Positions 6,588-13,631 are shown, counted from the first letter of the stretch. The stretch: 21,023 bases of DNA from Methanobrevibacter sp. (GCA_016291275.1 JAEEWY010000005.1:1-21023); one strand, 5' to 3'. The notes: generated by a model not told the origin, from the letters alone. Translations and numbers: made by a program.

Positions 6588-7163
6588 ATGGCTAAATTCT
6601 GTCCGGAATGTGGTTTTGAGCAACACAATGATAATAATCGTTATTGTTCCAATTGCGGTTTTGACTTTTCTAAAGTGGAAAACAGTATCAAATCAGAAGA
6701 AGATGACAATTCAACTGTCATTGTACCTATAAACTCTGATGATAGTCCTATTTCCAAACCTGCAGATTCCAGAGATTCCAAGGTCATTAACCCTAGTTCT
6801 ACAGCTTCTTCAAAAGCGTCAACTACTAAAGGTTCTTCTGTTTCCAGTACCAAAAACTCTGCTGGTTCAAGTGCAAAGACTACAAAAACTTCTACATCAA
6901 AATCATCAAATAACGATTTTTTATCTAATTTAACATTCAATAAATGCTTTTTAGCATTCGCAGTGCTACTGATAATATTGTTTATTATTGGTATGTTCGC
7001 CCAATTGGACCCAGAGCCTTCCTCTGATCATGGATTGACTTCATTTATGGAAAGGTCAAATAGTTACGGATTATCTGATTTTATTGATGATTCAAATAAT
7101 TATTATGATGATTCTAATGATTATTATGATGATTACGATAACGATTATTTAAGTTATGATTAA
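6588..7163 (+). CDS. Zinc-ribbon, Ser/Thr-rich, single-pass membrane protein
   Basis: The start at 6588 is preceded by AAGGGGGAT at optimal distance; the ATG at 6573 overlaps that site and is rejected. Residues 5-8 (CPEC) and 20-23 (CSNC) form a four-Cys zinc ribbon of the type found at the N-terminus of many archaeal membrane and regulatory proteins. Residues about 30-110 are a low-complexity Ser/Thr/Lys linker. One membrane helix lies at about 119-138 (CFLAFAVLLIILFIIGMF). The C-terminus is rich in Asp, Asn and Tyr (NNYYDDSNDYYDDYDNDY) with a 7-residue period. The function is unknown. The zinc ribbon is presumably cytoplasmic and the acidic tail outside. The Asp/Tyr tail resembles the tail of the secreted protein at 7958. 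Confidence 0.75.
   Translation: MAKFCPECGFEQHNDNNRYCSNCGFDFSKVENSIKSEEDDNSTVIVPINSDDSPISKPADSRDSKVINPSSTASSKASTTKGSSVSSTKNSAGSSAKTTKTSTSKSSNNDFLSNLTFNKCFLAFAVLLIILFIIGMFAQLDPEPSSDHGLTSFMERSNSYGLSDFIDDSNNYYDDSNDYYDDYDNDYLSYD
7099..7134 (+). repeat. Two-copy 15-base tandem repeat coding the Asp/Tyr tail
   Basis: ATTATTATGATGATT occurs at 7099-7113 and 7120-7134, a 21-base period (seven codons). It encodes YYDDSND-type units and probably expands or contracts by slippage without loss of frame. Confidence 0.55.
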
Positions 7164-7214
7164 AATAATTGAAATTTAATTACTTTTTTTTATTGCTCTA
7201 AGTTGGTGTAAATA

Positions 7215-7898
7215 ATGAAATCTGCTGTTTTATTTTCAGGTGGAAAGGATAGTGTTATGGCTTTAAATTATGCTATAAACAATGGAGATGATGTGAAATA
7301 TCTCCTTTCAATCAAGTCCCAAAATGATGAGTCATACATGTTTCACGTTCCAAATATCCATTTAACCGATTTGCAGGCAGAAGCTATAGGAATTCCTATC
7401 ATAGAAGTGAAGACTGCAGGTGTAAAGGAAGAAGAGCTTGAGGACTTAAAGGAAGGGTTTAAGCAATTGAAAAGCCTTGGAATTGAAGCCATTTACACCG
7501 GTGCATTGTTTTCCACCTATCAAAAATCCAGAATAGAAAGATTGGCCGATGAGATAGGAATTGAAGCCATTTCTCCATATTGGCATAAGGATCCGAAGGA
7601 ATATATGGATTTGGTTATTGATTCTGGATTTAAGGTTATCATCAGTGGTGTTTTTGCAGATGGGCTTGATGAATCATGGCTCGGCAGGCTCATTGATGAA
7701 GAGGCAATGGCAGAACTTGAAAAAATCAGCGAAAAGACATATCTCCATCTTGCTTTTGAAGGAGGAGAGGCTGAAACATTAGTTATTGATGGCCCTATAT
7801 TTAAAAAAAGAATTGAAATATTGGATGCAGATATAGATTGGCATGTTGATAATGGGACATATAATATAACTGATGCAAGATTGATTGATAAGGAATAA
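7215..7898 (+). CDS. Dph6-like diphthine--ammonia ligase (ATP-PP-loop family)
   Basis: The protein is 227 residues, the usual length for the archaeal members of the DUF71/ATP_bind_4 family. It has the PP-loop SGGKDS at residues 8-13, which binds and splits ATP to AMP and pyrophosphate, the central GALFSTYQKSRIERL (about 94-108), and the C-terminal EGGEAETL (182-189) that corresponds to the EGGE-ET motif of Dph6. Dph6 adds ammonia to diphthine on elongation factor 2, the last step of diphthamide formation, in the cytoplasm. It could be a paralogue with another amidation role. The start has GGTG 7-10 bases upstream. It is 51 bases downstream of the zinc-ribbon gene, with a T-run between. Confidence 0.82.
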   Translation: MKSAVLFSGGKDSVMALNYAINNGDDVKYLLSIKSQNDESYMFHVPNIHLTDLQAEAIGIPIIEVKTAGVKEEELEDLKEGFKQLKSLGIEAIYTGALFSTYQKSRIERLADEIGIEAISPYWHKDPKEYMDLVIDSGFKVIISGVFADGLDESWLGRLIDEEAMAELEKISEKTYLHLAFEGGEAETLVIDGPIFKKRIEILDADIDWHVDNGTYNITDARLIDKE

Positions 7899-7905
7899 TT
7901 GCAAA

Positions 7906-7917
7906 TATTTATATTTA
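7906..7917 (+). promoter_or_regulatory. TATA box of the 7958 gene
   Basis: TATTTATATTTA at 7906-7917 predicts a transcript start near 7937, only about 20 bases before the proposed ATA start at 7958 and before the GGGGTG site at 7947-7952. This spacing supports translation from around 7958 instead of the ATG at 8006. Confidence 0.4.
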
Positions 7918-7957
7918 ACGATGATTATTTATTTGTATAAAGTATTGGGGTGTTACT

Positions 7958-8557
7958 ATAGAAAAAGGTTTTAAAAAAAGAATTTTCACTATTTCACTTG
8001 TTTTAATGATTCTTTTCTCATCAATAATAATCATTGATTCCATTTCGGCTGAAGAGAATGTGCCAAAAGGCTTTGAAACTTATTATATGAGAGGATATGG
8101 ATTCAATGTTCCAAGTTCATACAAGTTGATTGATGAAGGATGGGATGAAGTGAATCATTTGAATTACATGAATTTCCAAAAGGGCAAGAATTTTGTGAAT
8201 GTCAGTTTGGAAAGACATTCATCAAGCTTCAATAAGAATGTAATGGATGGATTCAGTTACTTTAAATTGAATGATGAAAAGCTTTATAAGACTTCAATTT
8301 CAGGAATAACCGGATTTTACAATAAAAGGAATAAGGTAAAGACATTTGTATTTGCATCTGAAGATGACATGATCTATTTGCACATTAAAGGGCCAAGTGT
8401 CACTCATGTGGTTTCATCCATAACTCAAAGGGACTATAAGCCATATCATAGCAATGAATATGATTTCGATGATGATGCATATTATGAATCAGATGCTTAT
8501 GATGTCTCCTTTGACGATTCCTTTGATGATGCGTCTTATTACAATTATAGATGGTAA
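7958..8557 (+). CDS. Secreted hypothetical protein, apparent ATA start
   Basis: I do not recognise the mature part. The first in-frame ATG is at 8006, but it has no ribosome binding site and would give a signal sequence with no positive residues. The frame is open upstream and encodes EKGFKKRIFTISLV joined to the hydrophobic core, making a textbook signal peptide that ends ISA before EENV. GGGGTG (7947-7952) sits 5 bases before an in-frame ATA at 7958, the best start; no ATG, GTG or TTG is available in frame. The mature part has a 'GFNVPSSYKLIDEG' opening and a 'GITGFYNKRNKVKTFVF' strand region, and ends in a Asp/Tyr-rich tail. The organisation resembles the secreted protein at 10581, suggesting a distant common family. 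Confidence 0.65.
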   Translation: MEKGFKKRIFTISLVLMILFSSIIIIDSISAEENVPKGFETYYMRGYGFNVPSSYKLIDEGWDEVNHLNYMNFQKGKNFVNVSLERHSSSFNKNVMDGFSYFKLNDEKLYKTSISGITGFYNKRNKVKTFVFASEDDMIYLHIKGPSVTHVVSSITQRDYKPYHSNEYDFDDDAYYESDAYDVSFDDSFDDASYYNYRW

Positions 8558-8579
8558 TTAATTACCATCATTTTTTTTT
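8551..8579 (+). terminator. Palindrome and T-run terminator overlapping the stop of the 7958 gene
   Basis: ATGGTAATTAATTACCAT (8551-8568) is a perfect 18-base palindrome containing the stop codon at 8555-8557. It is followed by nine T and then eight A (8580-8587), so it could end transcription from both strands; the converging minus-strand gene ends at 8611. Confidence 0.6.
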
Positions 8580-8610
8580 AAAAAAAACAGTATATTAATT
8601 ATTTTTTAAT

Positions 8611-9192
8611 CTAATAAACAATCTTATAATCTATTTTATTCTTTTCTCTTTTTAGAGAATCCATTTTAACAAGGTCAAAGATTAACTTGTCTTCTGTTAA
8701 CCTTTCCCACATCTTATATATCTTTTTTAGGAAATCCTCATCCAAATCCATCTTATCTGCTATTATTGGGCATTGGTATGTCATGTCATCCACATCATAG
8801 ATCAAATGAAGCTTGTTGTCCTTATCGAAATGTGGGCTAAGCGGGAAAGACCTGCATTGAATTGGCCTTAATCTTCTATTGCAGTGTGGCGGATTGGTGC
8901 ATTTTATATAATAGACCTCACCATCCCAAGAGTCCGGATATTCAATCTCATCAGTTGTTTCATAAAACATCTCAAACCAATCGGACTCGTTTTCAAGCAT
9001 CTCCTCTTCACCAGGAAGCAAATACAATACCATTTCTTCAAGCACATCATTTCTTTCTCCGTTTTCCACTGTGCAGCAGATGGAATTGCATAGCTCTCCA
9101 CAATTGAACTTTCCTAATGGGGATGCATTATTGGTCATATTATATATTTTCAAATAATCTTTTTTTCTTATAGAGGATTTCATCTTATTCAC
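8611..9192 (-). CDS. YkgJ-type Cys-cluster (zinc/iron-chelating) protein
   Basis: The 193-residue protein carries CGELCNSICC (C31, C35, C39, C40), then CTNPPHCNRRLRPIQCRSFP and a later QCPI. The 'RP..CR.FP' phrase with a preceding CxxxCxxxCC cluster is typical of the YkgJ family, thought to bind zinc or an iron-sulfur centre. The precise role in archaea is not known to me. The ends are charged and no membrane segment is present, so it is cytoplasmic. The start is GTG 9192 (AAGAG 6 bases upstream) or the ATG three codons later at 9183; the evidence does not decide. It diverges from the DUF1002 gene and shares a 270-base intergenic region with it. Confidence 0.75.
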   Translation of the reverse strand: MNKMKSSIRKKDYLKIYNMTNNASPLGKFNCGELCNSICCTVENGERNDVLEEMVLYLLPGEEEMLENESDWFEMFYETTDEIEYPDSWDGEVYYIKCTNPPHCNRRLRPIQCRSFPLSPHFDKDNKLHLIYDVDDMTYQCPIIADKMDLDEDFLKKIYKMWERLTEDKLIFDLVKMDSLKREKNKIDYKIVY

Positions 9193-9358
9193 ATTTTTCT
9201 CTTGATTAGATAATATTTATGTGTCTTTTTATTAAAAAGTTATTGATTAAAATAATAGCTTTTGTTATCCTTGATTTTTTTAAAAAAACATTATTTAACA
9301 AATACTTTAAGTAAATCTATGCACTAAATACTTTACAAAAATTCTCAATTTTTTACAA

Positions 9359-9420
9359 AAAACAGCTGTTTTCCTTAAAAAACTTTCGATTATGTAAAAA
9401 ATAGATTACATTTATATACT
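9359..9420 (+). promoter_or_regulatory. Promoter and candidate operators of the DUF1002 gene
   Basis: AAAACAGCTGTTTT (9359-9372) is a perfect 14-base palindrome. ATGTAA (9392-9397) and TTACAT (9406-9411) form a second dyad touching the TATA box TTTATATACT (9411-9420). Several TTTAC/GTAAA words lie around them, including TTTACAAAAA twice upstream. This is more organised than the other intergenic regions here and suggests a regulated promoter. Confidence 0.5.
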
Positions 9421-9462
9421 AGTTTAACAAAATAAGATTATGAATTTATAAGAGGTGATAAA

Positions 9463-10344
9463 ATGCATAAAAGAATTCTAGCCATATGCCTTGCCATATT
9501 TTTGGCATTTGCTGTTATTCCAACTGGATTTGCAGACAGTTCTGATCAAGTTGTAATAACCTATGGTGAAACCGCATATATGAATCAGCAATATAAGTCA
9601 ATTGTTGATGATTATTTTGCAAGCAAAACTAATGTAGATATAAACAGCATAGACTCAAAAGTGGTTACTGCTGGAGATGTAAACAAGATTTCCGGTGGTT
9701 TTTCAGGAAAACAATACAATTCAAACCAAATCTTTTCCTCTGCTCTTCTTGACTTGAACCAAAATGGTGAAATTACTGTAGAAGTGGACAGTTCAATCAC
9801 TACAATCACTCCTGAAATGTACATGTCAGCACTTAAGTCTGCAGGTATTCAAGGAGGACATGTCTATGTGACAAGCCCAGTAAGCGCTACTGGTGAATCC
9901 GCTCTTGCAGGAATTATGAATTGTTATGAGGAAGCTACTGATGTGGAAATTCCAGAAAACGTCAAAGAGGCAGCTAATCAAGAGATTGCTACTCAAGCGG
10001 AAATCCTTAACAATTCCAATGTAAGTGCAGATGACTTATCCAAACTAGTGGATGACGTAAAGGAAAAGGTCAATGAGGAAAACATTACAGATCATGCAAC
10101 AATTGTAAACATCATCAATGATTACAGTACAACCTACAATATCAACATATCTGACAATGATATTGAAAACCTTGCTCAAACCATTGAACAAGTTCAATCT
10201 GTACAGGATGATGCAAATGCCTACAAAGAGCAAATCAGCGATTATGTAGACAGTTCAGCTTCTGGCAATGGATTTTCAATGGATGGATTTTCCTTAGATG
10301 GTTTGTTCAATAACATATTGGGTATTTTTAATATAAATCTTTAA
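9463..10344 (+). CDS. Secreted DUF1002 family protein
   Basis: A perfect ribosome binding site (GAGGTGAT) precedes the ATG. The signal peptide is residues 1-24 (HKRILAICLAIFLAFAVIP core, cleavage near FAD-SS). The body matches my memory of DUF1002: 'ITYGETAYMNQQYKSIVDDYF', then 'ITTITPEMYMSALKSAGI', 'GHVYVTSPVSATGESALAGI' and a helical C-terminus. The family is best known from Gram-positive bacteria and has no established function. Residues after about 180 are largely helical and acidic, and the last 40 are Gly/Ser/Phe-rich (GNGFSMDGFSLDGLFNNILG), which might interact with the membrane. It is exported; whether it is cell-wall attached cannot be told. Spread by gene transfer between gut bacteria and archaea is plausible but not shown here. 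Confidence 0.8.
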   Translation: MHKRILAICLAIFLAFAVIPTGFADSSDQVVITYGETAYMNQQYKSIVDDYFASKTNVDINSIDSKVVTAGDVNKISGGFSGKQYNSNQIFSSALLDLNQNGEITVEVDSSITTITPEMYMSALKSAGIQGGHVYVTSPVSATGESALAGIMNCYEEATDVEIPENVKEAANQEIATQAEILNNSNVSADDLSKLVDDVKEKVNEENITDHATIVNIINDYSTTYNINISDNDIENLAQTIEQVQSVQDDANAYKEQISDYVDSSASGNGFSMDGFSLDGLFNNILGIFNINL

Positions 10345-10386
10345 AATAATTTAGTAATCTAAATCATTACTTAAATTATTTTTTTC
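10344..10386 (+). terminator. Hairpin and T-run terminator of the DUF1002 gene
   Basis: AAATAATTTAGTAAT (10344-10358) pairs with ATTACTTAAATTATTT (10366-10381) over 15 base pairs with one bulged T and a 7-base loop. It is followed directly by TTTTTC and further T-runs, and begins at the last base of the stop codon. Confidence 0.55.
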
Positions 10387-10500
10387 ATCTTTTTTTACTT
10401 TTTAAATTTTAACTATTTTTAGATTATTCATTCTTTCATTCAATTTTTCTCATTTTTAGTTTACAATTTAAAAAAATATCAAAAATTATTTATTAACAAT

Positions 10501-10510
10501 AAAATATATC
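10501..10510 (+). promoter_or_regulatory. TATA-like box of the 10581 gene
   Basis: AAAATATATC at 10501-10510 would give a leader of about 45-50 bases ending with the AAGGAGGAA ribosome binding site. Confidence 0.35.
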
Positions 10511-10580
10511 TAAAATTAATTAATTTCAATAAGTTAATAGACTATGGTTTATTAGTTATTTAAATTAAGGAGGAAATACA

Positions 10581-11105
10581 ATGAAATTTAATAGGATTGC
10601 AATTATAGCTATTTTGGCAATTTTAACTGTTGTTTTAGCAGGTTCTGCTTCTGCATTTGACTTAGGTTTCCTAAGTGGCGGTGACAGTGAACCTCAAGAG
10701 ATAACTGTTGGTGGCATTGACTTCAGCATTCCTGCTGGATTTAATGAAAACGAAGAGTATAAGATGGTAAATGAGAAAAGCAACACTTCTGGAATTGACT
10801 ACTACATGTCTTCTGCTGGTTTTGAAGATGATACAGGAGAAAAAGCTATTTACATCTTAGTTGGCGATTATGATGAATACAATGTAACTGATGAAATAAT
10901 CGAATATGTTTTAAATGATATGGACTATGAAAGGAAAACCATTAATGGCCATAATGGTTACTTAGTTCAACAAACTACCTCAAGCAGTTCATCCTTAATG
11001 GCTGTAGAAATGCCTGTTTACATGTTTGTTTATGAGGAAAATGGTGATCTTGTATTTATTGGTGCAACTGATGAATCTTATTTCAATGATGTTATAATCG
11101 AATAG
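10581..11105 (+). CDS. Small secreted protein of unknown function
   Basis: AAGGAGG lies 7 bases before the ATG, a near-ideal site, so high expression is plausible. Residues 1-26 form a signal peptide (KFNRIAIIAILAILTVVLAG, cleavage after SASA). The mature protein is about 148 residues, acidic and Cys-free. It opens with 'EITVGGIDFSIPAGFNENEE' and contains 'TINGHNGYLVQQ' followed by strands 'YMFVYEENGDLVFIGA'. The pattern (G.dF.IP.GF, then I.G..GY, then a strand pair) recalls the mature part of the protein at 7958, so both may belong to one family of small exported proteins. I cannot assign a function. Confidence 0.75.
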   Translation: MKFNRIAIIAILAILTVVLAGSASAFDLGFLSGGDSEPQEITVGGIDFSIPAGFNENEEYKMVNEKSNTSGIDYYMSSAGFEDDTGEKAIYILVGDYDEYNVTDEIIEYVLNDMDYERKTINGHNGYLVQQTTSSSSSLMAVEMPVYMFVYEENGDLVFIGATDESYFNDVIIE

Positions 11106-11308
11106 ATAGATTTTTATCTTTTTTTCTTTTCTATTTTTTTACTTATTTTCTTTTTAATTATTTCTTATTTCTTATTTTTCATTTTTCTGTAATTTTCATA
11201 AAACTTTATAATGTATAATCAATATATAATTACTTAATTGGGTTATATAATTCAAATTTTTAATGAAATATTGAATCGAAATTATGTTTAATTAAATTAA
11301 AATAATCA

Positions 11309-11350
11309 TTGATAATTATAATACTTATTATCAAAAACTATATTTTAATT
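11309..11350 (+). promoter_or_regulatory. Dyad and TATA-like box upstream of the thymidylate kinase-like gene
   Basis: TTGATAAT (11309-11316) and ATTATCAA (11327-11334) form an 8-base inverted repeat with a 10-base spacer, directly upstream of the TATA-like CTATATTTTAATT (11338-11350). I see nothing else in this 287-base gap except T-rich sequence after 11105. Confidence 0.35.
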
Positions 11351-11392
11351 ATTCAAATAATCATTTATTTTAATTGTCTGTGAGATGTTACA

Positions 11393-11989
11393 ATGAAGAG
11401 GTTTATTGCTATAGATGGGCTTGATGGTTCTGGTAAAGATACGCAAGCTAGACTCATTAAGGAAAAATATGAAAAGGAAGGAACTGTCGTCATTCGTTCA
11501 CATCCAACATCAGACAACTTCTTTGGTAGAAATTCAAAAGCTGCTTTGGAAAGAGGGGGAAAACTCAATAAGATAATTGCCACCTTATGTTATGGAGCAG
11601 ATGCAATAAGATCTGTTATCAAGTATTATGGAAAGGCAGATACAGTTATTTTTGTAAGGTATACTTTAGCTGTATCATACTTGAACAAAGCTATTTCCGT
11701 ACCTGTGTACAAGCTTGTTTGCTTTGCACTTCCTGTTTCTGAATACTTCTTCTATTTGGATGTCTCTCCTGAAAAGCTAGTGGAACGTGTACAGAAGAGA
11801 AATGAAAAGGAAGAGATGTTTGAAAATTACGAAGCATTTGTAAAGGTAAGGCAAAAGGCAGAGCCGGTTCTATACAATTGGCATGTGATTCCTGCAGATG
11901 ATTCTCCAGAGGAAATATTTGCAAAAATAGAGACTATTTTAGATGAATTGGACTCAAAGCTATTGAATGAGCCTAAAAAATTAGAATAA
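11393..11989 (+). CDS. Thymidylate kinase-like P-loop kinase
   Basis: The protein is 198 residues, the usual size of dTMP kinases. It starts KRFIAIDGLDGSGKDTQA with the Walker A motif GLDGSGKDT (residues 9-17), which fits the thymidylate kinase form better than other P-loop kinases. The expected 'DR[YH]..S..AY' motif appears as FVRYTLAVSYL, with Val (V88) in place of the Asp, although R89 and Y90 remain. The later 'YLDVSPEKLVERVQKRNEKEE' corresponds to the 'L.v.PE....R...R' lid region. So the fold is clear but nucleotide specificity is not. It could phosphorylate dTMP or another nucleotide, or be a paralogue of a standard dTMP kinase elsewhere. The ribosome binding site is poor. Confidence 0.72.
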   Translation: MKRFIAIDGLDGSGKDTQARLIKEKYEKEGTVVIRSHPTSDNFFGRNSKAALERGGKLNKIIATLCYGADAIRSVIKYYGKADTVIFVRYTLAVSYLNKAISVPVYKLVCFALPVSEYFFYLDVSPEKLVERVQKRNEKEEMFENYEAFVKVRQKAEPVLYNWHVIPADDSPEEIFAKIETILDELDSKLLNEPKKLE

Positions 11990-12077
11990 TTGCATACTCT
12001 TTTTTTAAAATAAGTTAAAATAGTAAAAATAGTTATAAAAATAGCAAATAAAATTTAAAAAAAAATAAAAAAGAATA

Positions 12078-12096
12078 AAATGGATTTAATCCATTT
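12078..12096 (-). terminator. Inverted repeat and T-rich terminator at the UPF0200 stop
   Basis: AAATGGATT (12078-12086) and AATCCATTT (12088-12096) are inverted copies around one central base; as RNA this makes a 7-base stem with a 5-base loop. On the minus strand it overlaps the stop codon and is followed by TATTCTTTTTTATTTTTTTTT. Confidence 0.5.
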
Positions 12097-12628
12097 CTTT
12101 TTCTATAAATTCAGCAACTTTTTCTTTGAATTCTTCAAGAGAGCATTCATTTTCGATTAAATAATCAGTAGTTGATACAACATCACCAATACCGAAACCT
12201 AATTCTCTGTTTTCTCTTACCATAAACTCATCAAAATTAGTTGTATCGTCTTCTCTTCCTCTTAAAGAAATTCTTTTGAATCTGGTTTGAGGACTTGCAT
12301 AAATGGAAACTGAGATGAAATCATCAAAGTTTTCTTTAAAAAGTTCAATTTCATATGGGCTTCTTATTCCATCAATCAAAACGGTTTTAACACTGTTATC
12401 TTTTTCAAAAAGATCTTTTATTTTTTGTACAGTTAATTCAGCCACAATATATTGTCCAAATTCTTCTCTTAAAGTTCTGGCAGTTGTACCTGTATCTTCC
12501 CCTCTTTCTGCAGCCTTTTCTCTAATTATGTCACCCATACTAACTACAAGTGCACCTTTTTCCATTGCAGTGTCGAAAAAAATACTTTTTCCAGAACCTT
12601 GTAAACCAGTTACTCCTATTACTTTCAT
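12086..12628 (-). CDS. UPF0200 family P-loop kinase
   Basis: The N-terminus KVIGVTGLQGSGKS contains Walker A (residues 8-15). The continuation 'ALVVSMGDIIREKAAERGED' and 'VLIDGIRSPYEIELFKENF', with a lid-like 'RFKRISLRGREDD', is characteristic of the archaeal UPF0200 proteins, distant relatives of dephospho-CoA kinase and adenylate-type kinases. The length of 180 residues is standard. The substrate is not established to my knowledge. It lies 117 bases downstream of the phosphopantoate--beta-alanine ligase gene on the same strand, which would fit a dephospho-CoA kinase role, but the gap contains its own AT-rich promoter candidates (AAGATATATTTTT and AATTTATAAG on the minus strand), so cotranscription is uncertain. 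Confidence 0.8.
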   Translation of the reverse strand: MKVIGVTGLQGSGKSIFFDTAMEKGALVVSMGDIIREKAAERGEDTGTTARTLREEFGQYIVAELTVQKIKDLFEKDNSVKTVLIDGIRSPYEIELFKENFDDFISVSIYASPQTRFKRISLRGREDDTTNFDEFMVRENRELGFGIGDVVSTTDYLIENECSLEEFKEKVAEFIEKEMD

Positions 12629-12745
12629 TCTAATCCCATTTGATTTTATTTTTTCAATTGTTTGTAAATTATCAGTTTTAGAAAAATATATCTTTATTTT
12701 TAATTGTTATTAAGTTTATCTTATAAATTAAAGTTATTCTAAAGA

Positions 12746-13492
12746 TTATTTTAATTTAATTGCAGCCAATGAATCCTTTAGGTTTTGCTCATTGGAGAAA
12801 TTATTCACGATATTTTCTAAAAATTCCTTGTCATCTGCCTTGCCGGATTCCTTGAATTCCTTAGCTATTTCAGTCATTAATGGAACAGCTCTTACAATAT
12901 TGTCTACAATGCTTATTGTGGACATTTTAGCTGTTCTTGAGAGAGGATTCAAGTCAATGCATATGATCTTTTTGCCGTTTTGAACCAATACTTCTGCCCT
13001 GTCACCGTCTTCAAGAGGAACAAGCATAACATCTGCTATATAGCTTCCTTCCTTGCTTGCAGTAGCTCTTGGACTGTTTAGATTGTCTATATACAACAAT
13101 TCATCATCATTTGTTCCGAGAATGTCTTCCCATCCTCTTTCCTTAAACATTCTTGTAATTATTTCAACTCTTTCTGGAGTTCTGTAGAATAGGTTGATTT
13201 CAATTTTGGAATCTGTTGCCTTTGCAAGCTCAATGATTTCATCAATAGCTAATGCAGTTGTATTTCCATTCACTGACAATACAGGGTTTTCAGCAAGTAA
13301 TATTGTAGCAACTGCTGCTTCACATGCCTTTTTAGCAGTTTCTGTAGTCTTTTCTCCAATCAAGTAATCGAATGTTTCCCCTCTTCCATGGGCAATCATT
13401 CCAGAATCTGCCAAATATCCTTCCTTAAAGGCATTTTTCACTTTATCTCTTAATAATAATGATTTATAACGTGGATGAGTTTTAGGTATCAT
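12746..13492 (-). CDS. 4-phosphopantoate--beta-alanine ligase (archaeal CoA pathway)
   Basis: The N-terminus IPKTHPRYKSLLLRDKV, then GMIAHGRGETFDYLIGE (about 31-47) and PVLSVNGNTTAL (about 70-81), with LFYRTPERVEI, identify the archaeal phosphopantothenate synthetase family (DUF137). It joins 4-phosphopantoate and beta-alanine using ATP to make 4'-phosphopantothenate, replacing the bacterial pantothenate synthetase/kinase route. At 248 residues it is full length and cytoplasmic. No Shine-Dalgarno sequence precedes the ATG. A TATA-like CTATAATTTTATT ends about 25 bases upstream on the minus strand, so the message may be leaderless or nearly so. The UPF0200 kinase follows downstream. Confidence 0.9.
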   Translation of the reverse strand: MIPKTHPRYKSLLLRDKVKNAFKEGYLADSGMIAHGRGETFDYLIGEKTTETAKKACEAAVATILLAENPVLSVNGNTTALAIDEIIELAKATDSKIEINLFYRTPERVEIITRMFKERGWEDILGTNDDELLYIDNLNSPRATASKEGSYIADVMLVPLEDGDRAEVLVQNGKKIICIDLNPLSRTAKMSTISIVDNIVRAVPLMTEIAKEFKESGKADDKEFLENIVNNFSNEQNLKDSLAAIKLK

Positions 13493-13580
13493 ATTTAATA
13501 ATATAGTTAAATTGATTAATAAAATTATAGTGTGTTAAAGATGATTTAAAATATAAAATATTATTAATGATAGTTAACAT

Positions 13581-13590
13581 AAATATATAT
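13581..13590 (+). promoter_or_regulatory. TATA box of the TPR gene
   Basis: AAATATATAT at 13581-13590 would start transcription near 13610, giving a short leader that carries AAAGGGGGT. The 139-base gap is a divergent promoter region shared with the minus-strand ligase gene. Confidence 0.4.
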
Positions 13591-13631
13591 GAATAAATTA
13601 GGAATAATTTTTTATTAAAGGGGGTATTGTT

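Noticed and set aside
6641..6940. 99-codon minus-strand ORF opposite the zinc-ribbon gene
   Set aside because: It mirrors the Ser/Thr-rich low-complexity part of the plus-strand gene, which has a zinc ribbon, a binding site and a membrane helix to support it.
8862..9107. Plus-strand ORFs over the YkgJ-type gene
   Set aside because: They are opposite-strand shadows; the minus-strand frame carries the recognisable Cys motifs.
12303..12713. 136-codon plus-strand ORF opposite the UPF0200 gene
   Set aside because: Antisense shadow of a well-recognised P-loop kinase; no binding site and no sensible protein features.
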